Assembly: GCF_002295105.1 (NCBI RefSeq)
Contig: NZ_NSGH01000010.1
Span: forward strand, 1-64,000
Length of the DNA: 64,000 nt
DNA from: Salimicrobium humidisoli
GTDB taxonomy: Bacteria; Bacillota; Bacilli; Bacillales; Halobacillaceae
Direction: 5' to 3'
Within the stretch, counting starts at the first letter, position 1. Each line of letters starts with the position of its first letter. The translations under genes and the position numbers were made by a program. Shown here piece after piece: positions 42,021 to 50,964 of this stretch. Under the pieces are notes generated by a model. It worked only from the letters and a program-made list of their open reading frames with translations, was not told the DNA's origin and ran no database searches.

Positions 42021-42040
42021 TCGGCCCGGGGGCTTCTTTT
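41998..42040 (+). terminator. Possible terminator after thrB
   Basis: GAAGTTTCC and GGGGGCTTC can pair with three G-U pairs and are followed by seven T on the + strand; the arm overlaps the thrB stop. The minus strand has no matching T run. Confidence 0.55.
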
Positions 42041-42044
42041 TTTG

Positions 42045-42545
42045 TTATTTTTCCTCCATGAGTAAAGGGAATTGTTTCAACTTGCGCCTGGCATGCCTCC
42101 CCCAGTTCTTCACGGCATCCCGGCTCACATTTTCTTTGACGGCGATTTGGGCTACCGCCTTGTCTTCTATGATGAACTGGGTGACCCATTTCCATTCGTT
42201 CTCTGTCAGCATGCCTCTTATACCTTTCCACAGTTCTTCATCGAACACTTCGCGGGGTGCATATTCGGTTTCCGGACGTCCGGTCATGTGGCGATAATGC
42301 TCTTCCTTTTCGGCATGCCGCTGTCTCTGTCTGATCTGATCGATGAGGGCGTTCTTTATTTTCCAGTTCACGTATGTAGAAAAATCGCTTCTTCCGGCAA
42401 CGTATGTCGTACAGGCATTCCACAAAGCGATCAGACCTTCCTGATAGAAATCTCCTTCGTCGTCTCTGATGCCGAGGTGATGAATGAAATAATGGATTCT
42501 TTTTTCATGATCTTTTACAATTTTTTCGAATGATTCCGGTGACAC
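42045..42545 (-). CDS. Sigma-70-family-like RNA polymerase sigma factor
   Basis: The 166-residue protein resembles small sigma factors: region-2-like DFYQEGLIALWNACTTY and SDFSTYVNWKIKNALIDQ (about 30-75), then a linker and a region-4-like helix-turn-helix at about 110-155 (KAVAQIAVKENVSRDAV). It starts at GTG 42545 after AAGGA. Its specific promoter targets are unknown. It resembles SigH/ComX-type stationary or competence sigma factors in size. A second, shorter sigma-like gene is divergent from it. Confidence 0.75.
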   Translation of the reverse strand: MSPESFEKIVKDHEKRIHYFIHHLGIRDDEGDFYQEGLIALWNACTTYVAGRSDFSTYVNWKIKNALIDQIRQRQRHAEKEEHYRHMTGRPETEYAPREVFDEELWKGIRGMLTENEWKWVTQFIIEDKAVAQIAVKENVSRDAVKNWGRHARRKLKQFPLLMEEK

Positions 42546-42703
42546 GTGATCACATCCTTATTCTTTACTTACTTTATAATCGTGGTAAGAATGCGTTTTG
42601 GTGTCATCATTTTTTACAAAAATTGATTTTTCTGCTGTAATTTTCAAATTTCTCTTCTTTTTCCTTCCACAAACGGAGATAATAGGTATGAAAGGAGGGA
42701 ACT

Positions 42704-43153
42704 ATGAATATAAAACCGTTCCCCGACTATTACCCGATGATCACGGATGTTCTCCATCTCCTCCGCATCCCGCCGCCGTATGAAGATGAACGGCAGGATG
42801 CCTACTTCGTTTACCACAGATGCGCCGGTAACTATAACCCTTCCCGGTCGAAATTCTCCACTTACTACTACCATGAATTGAAATTCCACTACCAGTCCGC
42901 TCTCCGTAAATCGAAACGACGCAAAGAGATCCTCACGGCGACACCTCCACGGCTCCCCTCCGTCCATATTGACCACTATTTCATCCACCCCGGTTTCAAT
43001 GACAGGGAAGAAAAGATTTTCACTTACTCCATGGAGGGCTACACGACGGAAGATATCGCTTCGCTGTTGGCCATTTCCAAATCCACCGTTCTCCGCGAAC
43101 GAAAAAAACTTCGTCAAAAACTATCCTCTTATGTTTCATTCTCCCCCGATTAA
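42704..43153 (+). CDS. Second sigma-factor-like protein (divergent)
   Basis: The 149-residue protein has the region-2-like core with NPSRSKFSTYYYHELKFHY (about 45-63) and a C-terminal region-4-like helix-turn-helix (GYTTEDIASLLAISKSTV, about 110-127). It aligns in plan with the minus-strand sigma factor: DFSTYVNWKIKNAL matches KFSTYYYHELKFHY. The conserved acidic patch of region 2.1 is weaker here. AAAGGAGGGAACT precedes the ATG. It may be an alternative sigma factor or an inactive relative acting as regulator. Confidence 0.65.
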   Translation: MNIKPFPDYYPMITDVLHLLRIPPPYEDERQDAYFVYHRCAGNYNPSRSKFSTYYYHELKFHYQSALRKSKRRKEILTATPPRLPSVHIDHYFIHPGFNDREEKIFTYSMEGYTTEDIASLLAISKSTVLRERKKLRQKLSSYVSFSPD

Positions 43154-43191
43154 GGGAAACTACTACTACTAACATCGAAGGAGAAAATCAT

Positions 43192-43470
43192 ATGCAATCA
43201 AAACGCGATTTAATATCCCTCGCCAATCTGTGGTTCGATGGTACGCACACCGAGTTCACACATGCTTTCATAGAAAGGTTCGCCTACGAATGGGTGATTG
43301 AAATCGTCAATCCTCAACCCATCCCTCTTATTGAAGATAAGGATTATTTGATGACGCTTGCTTTCGAACAGGAAGACGGTCTGACTTTTTCGTCGATAAA
43401 TATAGAAGCTTATGATATTATGCAGGGAGAGGAATTCACGATCTATCGCTTTTATATGTATCCGTTATAG
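43192..43470 (+). CDS. Hypothetical 92-residue protein
   Basis: Not recognised. The protein is acidic with aromatic clusters (FIERFAYEWVIEIV and TIYRFYMYPL) and no membrane helix. GAAGGAG precedes the ATG at 43192. It lies 38 bp downstream of the sigma-like gene on the + strand and is probably cotranscribed with it and the next membrane peptide. Confidence 0.6.
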   Translation: MQSKRDLISLANLWFDGTHTEFTHAFIERFAYEWVIEIVNPQPIPLIEDKDYLMTLAFEQEDGLTFSSINIEAYDIMQGEEFTIYRFYMYPL

Positions 43471-43486
43471 AAGGGGAAGGATTGTC

Positions 43487-43651
43487 TTGTACTATTTAGG
43501 TTTCGCACTGTTTTTTCTCGTTTATTTTCTGGTCGGCATGTTTACCGACCTTTTGAAACTAACGACTGTAGGCGGGATTATAGCCATCGCTTTCATACTT
43601 TTGAACGTCTATCTTTACGTAAAAGAGAAAAAGAAAAATCCGGAAGAATGA
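43487..43651 (+). CDS. Small two-helix membrane protein, TTG start
   Basis: The 54-residue protein starts with TTG 43487 after AAGGGGAAGG and contains two membrane segments (YYLGFALFFLVYFLVGMF and a second from GGIIAIAF to VYLYV), with a basic KEKKK tail. The longer open frame starting at 43412 overlaps the preceding gene and lacks an RBS. Function unknown; it ends the sigma-like gene's operon before a strong terminator. Confidence 0.6.
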   Translation: MYYLGFALFFLVYFLVGMFTDLLKLTTVGGIIAIAFILLNVYLYVKEKKKNPEE

Positions 43652-43670
43652 TTTCCGGATGCCGAAAGTC

Positions 43671-43703
43671 TGCAGAGGAGCACAACTCCTCTGCATTTTT
43701 TAT
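43671..43703 (+). terminator. Terminator after the small membrane protein
   Basis: TGCAGAGGAG/CTCCTCTGCA with a CACAA loop is followed by six T on the + strand. Confidence 0.9.
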
Positions 43704-43735
43704 TTCCCGGGAAAAGACGGGCGGCGGTACCAGAA

Positions 43736-43773
43736 TAAGAAAAGTCCCGTCTGATGCCGGCATCGGACGGGAC
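43736..43773 (-). terminator. Terminator after the SSS symporter
   Basis: AGTCCCGTCCGATG and CATCAGACGGGACT pair with one mismatch and are followed by TTTTCTT on the minus strand. Confidence 0.85.
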
Positions 43774-43780
43774 TCCTTCT

Positions 43781-45442
43781 TTATTCAGCTTTCTCCCTGA
43801 CCCATACTTCTCCATTTTCATATATAAGCTGTTCCGGATAGCGGAGATCGGTCACTTCTTCCACCGTCTGCTGAGACGGCGGCTTCGTCGACAGGGATAC
43901 TATGATATTCGTAAGGAAGCCGGCAGCAGCTCCGAAAATACCTGCACCCGTGTCGATGATGCCGAGCAGGGTGATTCCTCCGAATTTAGCGAGGAAAATG
44001 TACGTAAGCGTCACCGTCAGACCTACGAGAAGCCCGGCAACAACTCCGGGGCCGTTCGCCCGCCGCCACCATACTCCGAGAACGAGGGCCGGGAAAAAGG
44101 TCCCCGAGGCGAGTGCAAAAGCCCAGGCTACGATTTGGGTAATGGCTCCCGGCGGATTCAGAGCAATCAGTCCCGCTACTACCGTCGCTATTACGATGGA
44201 CCAGCGTCCTACTGCCAGTCTCTTTCTATCTGTCGCTTTCGGGTTAATGGAACGATAGTAAATATCGTGAGAGAGAGCGGCCGATATCGTAATCATCAGC
44301 CCGCCGGCCGTCGACAGTGCCGCAGCCATAGCTCCGGCTGCCATCAGCCCGATTACGAATATGCCGAGGTTCGCAATTTCCGGAGTCGCCATTACGACGA
44401 TGTCTCCGCTGATGACAAGTTCGGACCACTGAAGCGTGCCGTCCCCGCTCGTATCGGCGACCGACAGCTGCCCCGTGTCGACCCAGGACTGCGTCCATGC
44501 AGGAAGATTATCGATTTGTGACCCGGCTACCTGGGTCATGAGAATGAACCGGGAAAAGGCGGCGTAGGCAGGTGCGGATAGATAAAGAAGTCCGATGAAC
44601 ACGAGTGCCCACGCACCGCTCCATCTGGCCGCTTTCATAGTGGCTACCGTAAAGAACCGTGTGATTACGTGCGGCAGACCCGCCGTCCCGGCCATCAGTG
44701 TAAACATGAGAGCGATGAACTGCCATTTCGACCCTTCCGTGAAAGGTACGAGGTATTCCGTGATACCCAGTTCCTGATCCAGTGTGGTGAACTCCGAAAC
44801 GACTTCCCCGTAGGAAATCCACGGAAGCGGGTTGTTCGTCAGCTGCAGCGCCATAAATACGACCGGTATGACGTAGGCGGCAATCAGAACGACGTACTGG
44901 GCCACCTGCGTCCACGTAATTCCTTTCATCCCTCCTAAGGCGGAATAGAAAGCGATAAGGACCACACCGACGAGTGTACCGACAGCTGTGTTCACTTCCA
45001 GAAGCCGCCCGATCACTACACCGGAGCCTGCGAGCTGTCCGACGGAGTATGTAAAACTAATTATAATGGTAGCTGCCGCTGCAATGAGCCGTGCAGTATC
45101 ATTCTTGTAGCGGTCCCCGATAAATTCCGGCACCGTGTATCTCCCGTATTTCCGGAGCTGAGGAGCGAGAAGAAACGTAAGCAGGAGGTATCCTCCCGTC
45201 CATCCCATTATGTACGCCAGACCATCGTAACCGAGCAGCATGACGGTGCCCGCCATACCTATAAACGACGCCGCACTCATCCAGTCGGCTCCGATAGCCA
45301 TCCCGTTGAACACCGGGGGCACCCCACGGTCCGCCACATAAAAATCCGACGTTTTTTTGGCTGTATTGAATACCGCAATTCCTATGTATAATGCAAATGT
45401 TGCCAGTATGAGTGTAAGTGATACTAAAAATTGAGTTTCCAT
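43781..45442 (-). CDS. Sodium:solute symporter, ActP/acetate-permease-like
   Basis: The 553-residue protein has about 13 membrane segments and the SSS motif with FYVADRGVPPVFNGMAIGADWMSAASF (shown in part: GADWMSAASFIGMAG). It resembles the ActP/VC2705 subfamily, which imports acetate or other short monocarboxylates with sodium. It is preceded by its usual small partner of the DUF4212 family, whose stop is 12 bp away. The operon also contains a third small membrane protein. Substrate is inferred only. Confidence 0.85.
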   Translation of the reverse strand: METQFLVSLTLILATFALYIGIAVFNTAKKTSDFYVADRGVPPVFNGMAIGADWMSAASFIGMAGTVMLLGYDGLAYIMGWTGGYLLLTFLLAPQLRKYGRYTVPEFIGDRYKNDTARLIAAAATIIISFTYSVGQLAGSGVVIGRLLEVNTAVGTLVGVVLIAFYSALGGMKGITWTQVAQYVVLIAAYVIPVVFMALQLTNNPLPWISYGEVVSEFTTLDQELGITEYLVPFTEGSKWQFIALMFTLMAGTAGLPHVITRFFTVATMKAARWSGAWALVFIGLLYLSAPAYAAFSRFILMTQVAGSQIDNLPAWTQSWVDTGQLSVADTSGDGTLQWSELVISGDIVVMATPEIANLGIFVIGLMAAGAMAAALSTAGGLMITISAALSHDIYYRSINPKATDRKRLAVGRWSIVIATVVAGLIALNPPGAITQIVAWAFALASGTFFPALVLGVWWRRANGPGVVAGLLVGLTVTLTYIFLAKFGGITLLGIIDTGAGIFGAAAGFLTNIIVSLSTKPPSQQTVEEVTDLRYPEQLIYENGEVWVREKAE

Positions 45443-45454
45443 ACCTTCCCTCCC

Positions 45455-45760
45455 TTATTTATTGACCGCTTTTCCGCTTTCGTCTTCATCTTCTTTATCA
45501 AGATCCAACAGTCCGAATTTCCTGTCTACGAAATCGCTTACAATTGCGTTTACGAAAAGCAGGAATATAAACGTCAAAACGGCACCCTGAGCCCCCATAT
45601 AATAGTGAAGCGGCATGTTCAGGAAAGTAATGGATGATAAAGGCTCTGCGAATAACACCACTCCGTAGGAAACACAGAAACCTATGAGCAGATAAATGAC
45701 GATCAGTGTAGTCCGTGTGCGAAAATAAGCGTCGGCCGTCTTCTTGTCTATCTTCTTCAA
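45455..45760 (-). CDS. DUF4212 small subunit of sodium symporter
   Basis: The 101-residue protein starts with TTG after GGGAGGGAAGCTAT, has two membrane segments (about 20-42 and 60-80) and an acidic C-terminal tail (LDLDKEDEDESG). It belongs to the DUF4212 family, encoded just upstream of ActP-like symporters. It may aid folding or transport of the large subunit. Confidence 0.85.
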   Translation of the reverse strand: MKKIDKKTADAYFRTRTTLIVIYLLIGFCVSYGVVLFAEPLSSITFLNMPLHYYMGAQGAVLTFIFLLFVNAIVSDFVDRKFGLLDLDKEDEDESGKAVNK

Positions 45761-45776
45761 ATAGCTTCCCTCCCTT

Positions 45777-45962
45777 TTAATCTCTCAGATCGAAAATGAA
45801 TGAGACCGTTTCCCAGAACGGGAGCGGAACCATAGCGATTTTAACCAGTACGAATCCCGCTAAAGCGACAAAAGGAAAAGTAAGATAAAGTGCCTTCCCC
45901 TTTTTAAGACCGAGTACTACGCTTACGATCGTAAGCAAAACAAACCCCGCAACTAATACCAT
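45777..45962 (-). CDS. Small membrane protein upstream of the symporter genes
   Basis: The 61-residue protein begins MVLVAGFVLLTIVSV and has two membrane segments with a KKGK turn between them. ATG 45962 follows AAGGGGGCGGGTC and is preferred over an in-frame start near 46007, whose RBS is weak. It is 16 bp before the DUF4212 gene, so it probably belongs to the same operon. No function is known. Confidence 0.6.
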   Translation of the reverse strand: MVLVAGFVLLTIVSVVLGLKKGKALYLTFPFVALAGFVLVKIAMVPLPFWETVSFIFDLRD

Positions 45963-46063
45963 GACCCGCCCCCTTACGTGATCTTCATAAACTGAAATTT
46001 CTAAATTCATTAAATATTCCAACTATTATTTAACTAGACGTTCACATAAATGTCAATATTTTA

Positions 46064-46100
46064 ATAAAAAAAGTGACTCCCGGCTATGCCGGAAGTCACT
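46064..46100 (-). terminator. Terminator after the extracellular nuclease/nucleotidase
   Basis: AGTGACTTCCGGC and GCCGGGAGTCACT form a stem around ATA, followed by seven T on the minus strand. Confidence 0.9.
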
Positions 46101-46109
46101 CTCTCTTTT

Positions 46110-49100
46110 TTATTTACCGATATCCACGATCCGTCCTTCAGTCTCCGGAGAAACGCTGCCTCCCTGACTCTGTAAATACTGTGTGAACACGTTGTAATCC
46201 ACAAAGCCGGGCTCGCTTACCCTTTGATCGTTGTATACCGTTTCAAACATACCGTAACCGTCTCCTCCCTTAATCGTGAAGAGGTTACTTGCGACGTAGT
46301 ACATTTCGCTGTCCTGAAGCGGAGCATAGGTGCCGTCATCCTGAAGTACTTCAGCATTGACTACACGTTCTCCGACAGGTTTAGTACTGTCATACTCAAA
46401 CTTCATCCCTGACACCTGCAGGAACTGCCCTCCCGGATTCGGGGCGGTCGATACGCTGTGTTCGAGTGCAGCTCTGAATTCGTCTCCCTGGATATTCATA
46501 ATTCCAAGGGAGTTACCGAAAGGCATCACCGTCAGCACTTCTCCGAGCGTAATCGGCCCTTCATCGATGGAGGCGCGAATGCCTCCTCCGTTGGATACGG
46601 CAATCTGCGTTTCGGGATTGATCTGTTTCGCTTTCCACAGCATACCGTCCGAAATCAGGTTTCCGAGATTCGTTTCTTTCGTACGTACGTCTTCCCGGAC
46701 GCCGTTCAGCGGTACTTCGGCAGTGACGCCGATTTCTTCCTGCTGGATCGCTTCAATCTGCTCGGTATATGGTCTCAGTTCTTCGGCTAACTCTTCGTCT
46801 TCTTCAAGACCCTCAAGAGGTACGAGTTCCCCTTCGTAGCCGGTGATGACCCCTTTTTTGTTGAACTCGACTTCAAGGGTACCGAGATTGTTATTATACT
46901 CTCCTGCCTGAACGATGACAGTCGGCTCTTTATCTTCAACAATACGGGGCTCGGTGATTTCCGTATGCGTATGTCCTCCTACAATTACGTCGATTCCGTC
47001 CACTTCTTCGGCAAGAATCAGATCGTTATCATATTTCGCCGTGTCGTTCAGTCCGAGGTGAGTGAGAGCGATTACTTTGTTTACGCCTCTGTCTTCGAAA
47101 GCTTCCACCATAGCGTCCGCTTCTTCAATATAATTGGAGAAAGTAACGTCTTTTGGACTTGAAATATCCTTCGTTTCTTCTGTCGTCAGACCGAAGATGC
47201 CTACTTTTTCGCCCTTAACTTCCTTCACGATACCGCTGTAGATTTCCCCGTCTTCAGCTTCGGCCGTTACCGTCCCCGTCTCATCCACTTCGTCGAAAAG
47301 CGGGTCAGCCGAAAAATCCACGTTGGAAGCTACAAATGGAAAGTCTGCCTCTTCGATGAATTCCTGAAGAGCTTTATGTCCATTCTCACCGTCACCTAAA
47401 TCAAACTCATGGTTACCGAAACTCATGGCGTCATACTCAAGCATATTCATGAACTTCAGATCGGCCTGTCCCAGAAATTCCTGGAAATACAGCGTTCCTG
47501 AGAAAATATCTCCTCCGCTTAAGAGCAGGGATTCCGGATATTTTTCTCTGTAGTTGTCCACTGCAGTTTTCGTCATTGCAATGTTACCTATGTGGCCGTG
47601 CGTATCGTTCGTATGCATCAGCTCAAGGTCCAGCTTTTTATTTTTGTGTTTTCCGTTCCCTTTACCCGGGTGGTCTTCACCCTTGTCTTTCCCTTTGCCC
47701 GGATGTTCATCAAATACCGGGTGTTCTTTATCTTTATCTTTTCCTTTTCCATTTCCTTTGCCGGGATGACTATTTTCCTGTTCGATTTCGAAGGATGCCA
47801 GCACAGGATCATGGTCACTAGCTCGGCCGTCTTCCACACCGAAGTTCGAGTTTACATTAATGGTTTCTATTTCGGAGTCGTCATATAACTCATCTGTAGC
47901 CAGAATGTGATCGAGTACCTGGGAGTTCCCCTGATAGTTGTACGTGTAGCGATCTTCAGGGTCCACGTCTTCGATGAGGTTGTTCAATACGTCCCCCTCA
48001 AGTTCCTCCAGCGGATTGGAGAATTCGAAGTCGTTCAGATCCCCCATGACCACAACGTTTGCATCGTCCATTTCCGCTTCGGCTTTCTCCGTGAATTCAC
48101 GGATCACAGCAGCCTGCTTCATTCGCTGCTCCTCACTTCCAAGCTCATACGGATGTTCCGAACCGAACGGCGCACCATCTCCTCCTTTAGAGTTGAAGTG
48201 ATTGGTTACCACGATCACTTTTTCCCCGTTAAATTCGAATTCTGCAGCCACCGGCTTCCGTGACTCGTTCCACGCTTCGTTCTGTGGAGCGATACGTGCA
48301 GGGTTATGGGAAAGGCCATCTTCTGTAACCTCCACCGCTGTTGTTGCGTCTCCGGCCGGTTTCTCCGTCATCGATACGCGGTCCGGATTATAGATGACCC
48401 CGACGCGGATGTTACCACCGGGAATACCGCCGTCCTGACCGTCTTCGGGAACGACTTCCGCATATTTATAAGTCGGGCCGCCCGCTTCTTCTATGGCAGC
48501 TATCAACGTCTCATAGCTTTCACTGCCATCCACCGTACCGTCGTCTTTATTGCCGCTGTTGTCCTGCACCTCGACAAGCCCGACGATATCGGGAGCGTTC
48601 ATGTTTTCCACCATCTGTTCAGCGATTCTTGCCGTTTTCTCCGGACTCGTTTCCGGAGAGAAGTTTTCCATGTTGTACGTAGCCACTGACAGTTCGGACT
48701 CCGAACCTTCTATCGTACCAAATTCCTCTTCGGCTCCTCCGTCAGCCAGATCAGGAAATTCTCCGGCAGGACGTATTTTGTAATTACTGTAGTCGTAATT
48801 CACAACGCCTGTAATCGGACCCTGGAAATAATCGCCGGTTTTAGCCTGAATTCCTTTTCCGTCTACGTCGATCATCATTCTTTCCGGGTTAATGTCCTCT
48901 TCGGTAAGTCGGAGCCCGTCCACATCCGTAAACGCCTGATCTTCACTCGTTTCCACGTACACCGGAAGTTCATCATACTTCACAGGGCCGGTGACAGTGG
49001 CTTCCGGAAGTTCAATAAGCATTCCTTCCAGACTTTCATAGAAATCGAGGCCGTCCGTCTCCGGATCAAAAGAAGTCATTCCGTCATCTTCCACCGTCTC

Positions 49101-50837
49101 CGTAGGCTGCGTACGATCTTCCCCGATCACTACCGTATCCGGTAGTTCGGCACCCGACGCCTCCTTCGTAATTGTTCCGGCAGAAATCTGGGTCGTGAGA
49201 AGATCGTTGGCATCGCTGTAGCCGTCTTCTCTCCACTCCGTCACCTTACCGTCAACCTTCAGTTCGTCTCCGACTTCCACACTGTGACCGGATTTATAAA
49301 CATAGATACCTTCCGAAGTTCTTATATCGTCATCCGGATTCATGGACTGCATATAGAAACCGTTGGAACCGTCAAGTTTTGTAACGACACCCGTTACTCC
49401 TTTGACTGCCTCCCCTTCATACGGGGAAGTGTGGCCGGCCCCCTGCAAATCATGAATCTCCACATTATCTGCTGCCGGCAGGACGCTGTAGGTGAAGGTT
49501 TTCTCTTCACTTACGGTACCGTCCTCTTTCACTACGACCGCTTTCAACGTCGTATCCTCATTTATCACGACAGGCTCTGTGTACAGGGTGCTGTCAGCTC
49601 CTGCCGCTGAACCGTCCGTGGTGTAGCGTATTTCCGAATTTTCGACAGCCGTATACAGCTCCACTTCCTTGCCTTCCACAATGTCGCCTGAAGTTTTAGA
49701 AGCCTGGACCGCAAAAACTTCGGAGACGACATCCCTTTTATTCCTCGGTACTATTCTGTACTCTCCGAAACTGTAGTCGACTACACCGGTAAGCTGTTCA
49801 TATGTATCACCTACCTGGAGAAGCCCCTGTTCTTCCGGAGTGGAATAAAGGGTACCTTCGTTATCCGTAAGCGTATAATCCCCTTCGCTGCTCACACTTT
49901 CAACAGTGACGTCTTCCGCCTGGACGAGTTCCCCTTCCACGTCTTCGTTCATGTCGGAGCTGCTGACGGTCTGAGCATCAGGTACCCCGGGAGTTCCGGT
50001 CTCTTCCATCATGGACGTCGTCGTTTCGATCTGTGTCATGCCGTAGTAATCGGCAAGTGTGCCCTGTGCTTCCACACTCGTGCCTAGCTCAACGTTCAGG
50101 GAAGGGCCGCGCAGGATTACGCCTCCTGTTTCATCCTGGACGTACAGATTCGTCTGTCCTCCTGCCGTGAACGAAGCAGTTACCGTACCTTCAATACGTA
50201 CTGTGGCTCCTTCTGAAGCTGCTCTCGCATCAGCGATACTGATTTTTTCGACAGCCTCTTCCTGCTTCACTTCATAGCTTCCCAGATGTTCAAACGTATC
50301 TTTACTGAAAGCATTCCATTCGCCGGATGCGGTGAACGCATCATCCGGAGCAGTATCCCCGGCAGTCACACTTTCTTTTCTGACGAGAGTCACGTCCTTA
50401 CCGAACTCCGCGTCCGCTCCTGTCTGTCCGATCGAATCGACGACACTTCCGCTCTTCTTCAAAACTACCGGGTCGTTTCCGTTAAAGTTCGTCACTCCGC
50501 CGTTTGTCGTATCCGCTTCAGCCAGCACTTCTTCGCCGGCGCTCGTATGCGCAATGACGTGTACATCTCCGGATGAAAGCGTACCTTCGAGTTTCAATTC
50601 ACTCGAAGCACTTGAACTTCCGTTCGAATAAAGCTCTACTGTGTAATCGGAGAGGTCAATCGGTCCCCCTGTCCCGTTATAAATTTCGAGAGCCTTGTTG
50701 TAACTGCTCCCTTCCACATATTCAGAAAACAATAAGTCCGATGTCTCTTCAGCATTAACCTTCCCCACGCTTGCGTAGGGGGATAAAACCATAGCTGCTG
50801 CTCCGATTCCGAGAGCCAACCTTTTTACATAATTCAA
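46110..50837 (-). CDS. Secreted multidomain nuclease / 5'-nucleotidase (YhcR/ExeM-like)
   Basis: The 1575-residue protein is made from several modules. A signal peptide (1-29) is followed by a lamin-tail-like domain (about 33-190), an OB-fold (about 195-370), a chitobiase-like beta domain (about 378-450), a second OB-fold (about 455-700), and an endonuclease/exonuclease/phosphatase domain (about 735-1030, with VATYNMENF, VEVQDN and DHDPV). A Lys/Gly/His-rich linker (about 1040-1090) joins a metallophosphatase (HTNDTHGHIGN, GDIFSG, FGNHEFD) and the 5'-nucleotidase C-terminal domain (about 1390-1575). It would degrade extracellular DNA/RNA and release nucleosides and phosphate. No LPXTG or membrane tail is seen. 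It begins with TTG after GGAGGAG. It is longer than B. subtilis YhcR (1217). Confidence 0.9.
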   Translation of the reverse strand: MNYVKRLALGIGAAAMVLSPYASVGKVNAEETSDLLFSEYVEGSSYNKALEIYNGTGGPIDLSDYTVELYSNGSSSASSELKLEGTLSSGDVHVIAHTSAGEEVLAEADTTNGGVTNFNGNDPVVLKKSGSVVDSIGQTGADAEFGKDVTLVRKESVTAGDTAPDDAFTASGEWNAFSKDTFEHLGSYEVKQEEAVEKISIADARAASEGATVRIEGTVTASFTAGGQTNLYVQDETGGVILRGPSLNVELGTSVEAQGTLADYYGMTQIETTTSMMEETGTPGVPDAQTVSSSDMNEDVEGELVQAEDVTVESVSSEGDYTLTDNEGTLYSTPEEQGLLQVGDTYEQLTGVVDYSFGEYRIVPRNKRDVVSEVFAVQASKTSGDIVEGKEVELYTAVENSEIRYTTDGSAAGADSTLYTEPVVINEDTTLKAVVVKEDGTVSEEKTFTYSVLPAADNVEIHDLQGAGHTSPYEGEAVKGVTGVVTKLDGSNGFYMQSMNPDDDIRTSEGIYVYKSGHSVEVGDELKVDGKVTEWREDGYSDANDLLTTQISAGTITKEASGAELPDTVVIGEDRTQPTETVEDDGMTSFDPETDGLDFYESLEGMLIELPEATVTGPVKYDELPVYVETSEDQAFTDVDGLRLTEEDINPERMMIDVDGKGIQAKTGDYFQGPITGVVNYDYSNYKIRPAGEFPDLADGGAEEEFGTIEGSESELSVATYNMENFSPETSPEKTARIAEQMVENMNAPDIVGLVEVQDNSGNKDDGTVDGSESYETLIAAIEEAGGPTYKYAEVVPEDGQDGGIPGGNIRVGVIYNPDRVSMTEKPAGDATTAVEVTEDGLSHNPARIAPQNEAWNESRKPVAAEFEFNGEKVIVVTNHFNSKGGDGAPFGSEHPYELGSEEQRMKQAAVIREFTEKAEAEMDDANVVVMGDLNDFEFSNPLEELEGDVLNNLIEDVDPEDRYTYNYQGNSQVLDHILATDELYDDSEIETINVNSNFGVEDGRASDHDPVLASFEIEQENSHPGKGNGKGKDKDKEHPVFDEHPGKGKDKGEDHPGKGNGKHKNKKLDLELMHTNDTHGHIGNIAMTKTAVDNYREKYPESLLLSGGDIFSGTLYFQEFLGQADLKFMNMLEYDAMSFGNHEFDLGDGENGHKALQEFIEEADFPFVASNVDFSADPLFDEVDETGTVTAEAEDGEIYSGIVKEVKGEKVGIFGLTTEETKDISSPKDVTFSNYIEEADAMVEAFEDRGVNKVIALTHLGLNDTAKYDNDLILAEEVDGIDVIVGGHTHTEITEPRIVEDKEPTVIVQAGEYNNNLGTLEVEFNKKGVITGYEGELVPLEGLEEDEELAEELRPYTEQIEAIQQEEIGVTAEVPLNGVREDVRTKETNLGNLISDGMLWKAKQINPETQIAVSNGGGIRASIDEGPITLGEVLTVMPFGNSLGIMNIQGDEFRAALEHSVSTAPNPGGQFLQVSGMKFEYDSTKPVGERVVNAEVLQDDGTYAPLQDSEMYYVASNLFTIKGGDGYGMFETVYNDQRVSEPGFVDYNVFTQYLQSQGGSVSPETEGRIVDIGK
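47645..47775 (-). repeat. Low-complexity HPGKG linker repeats in the nuclease gene
   Basis: The DNA encodes repeated HPGKGNGKG, KDKDKEHP and HPGKGKDKGE motifs (four copies of HPGKG). The direct repeats of CCGGGTGG/CCGGATGT-type codons make this linker prone to length change. It separates the nuclease and nucleotidase parts. Confidence 0.7.
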
Positions 50838-50964
50838 ATGCGTCTCCTCCTTGTGAAAAATGTAATCGCATTCTTATTATAAAGGATGTTCTGTAATATT
50901 GTGTATACTTTTTGATAAATAATTGTAAACTGATTATTTGTAATCGTACAACTGAACGAACTGA

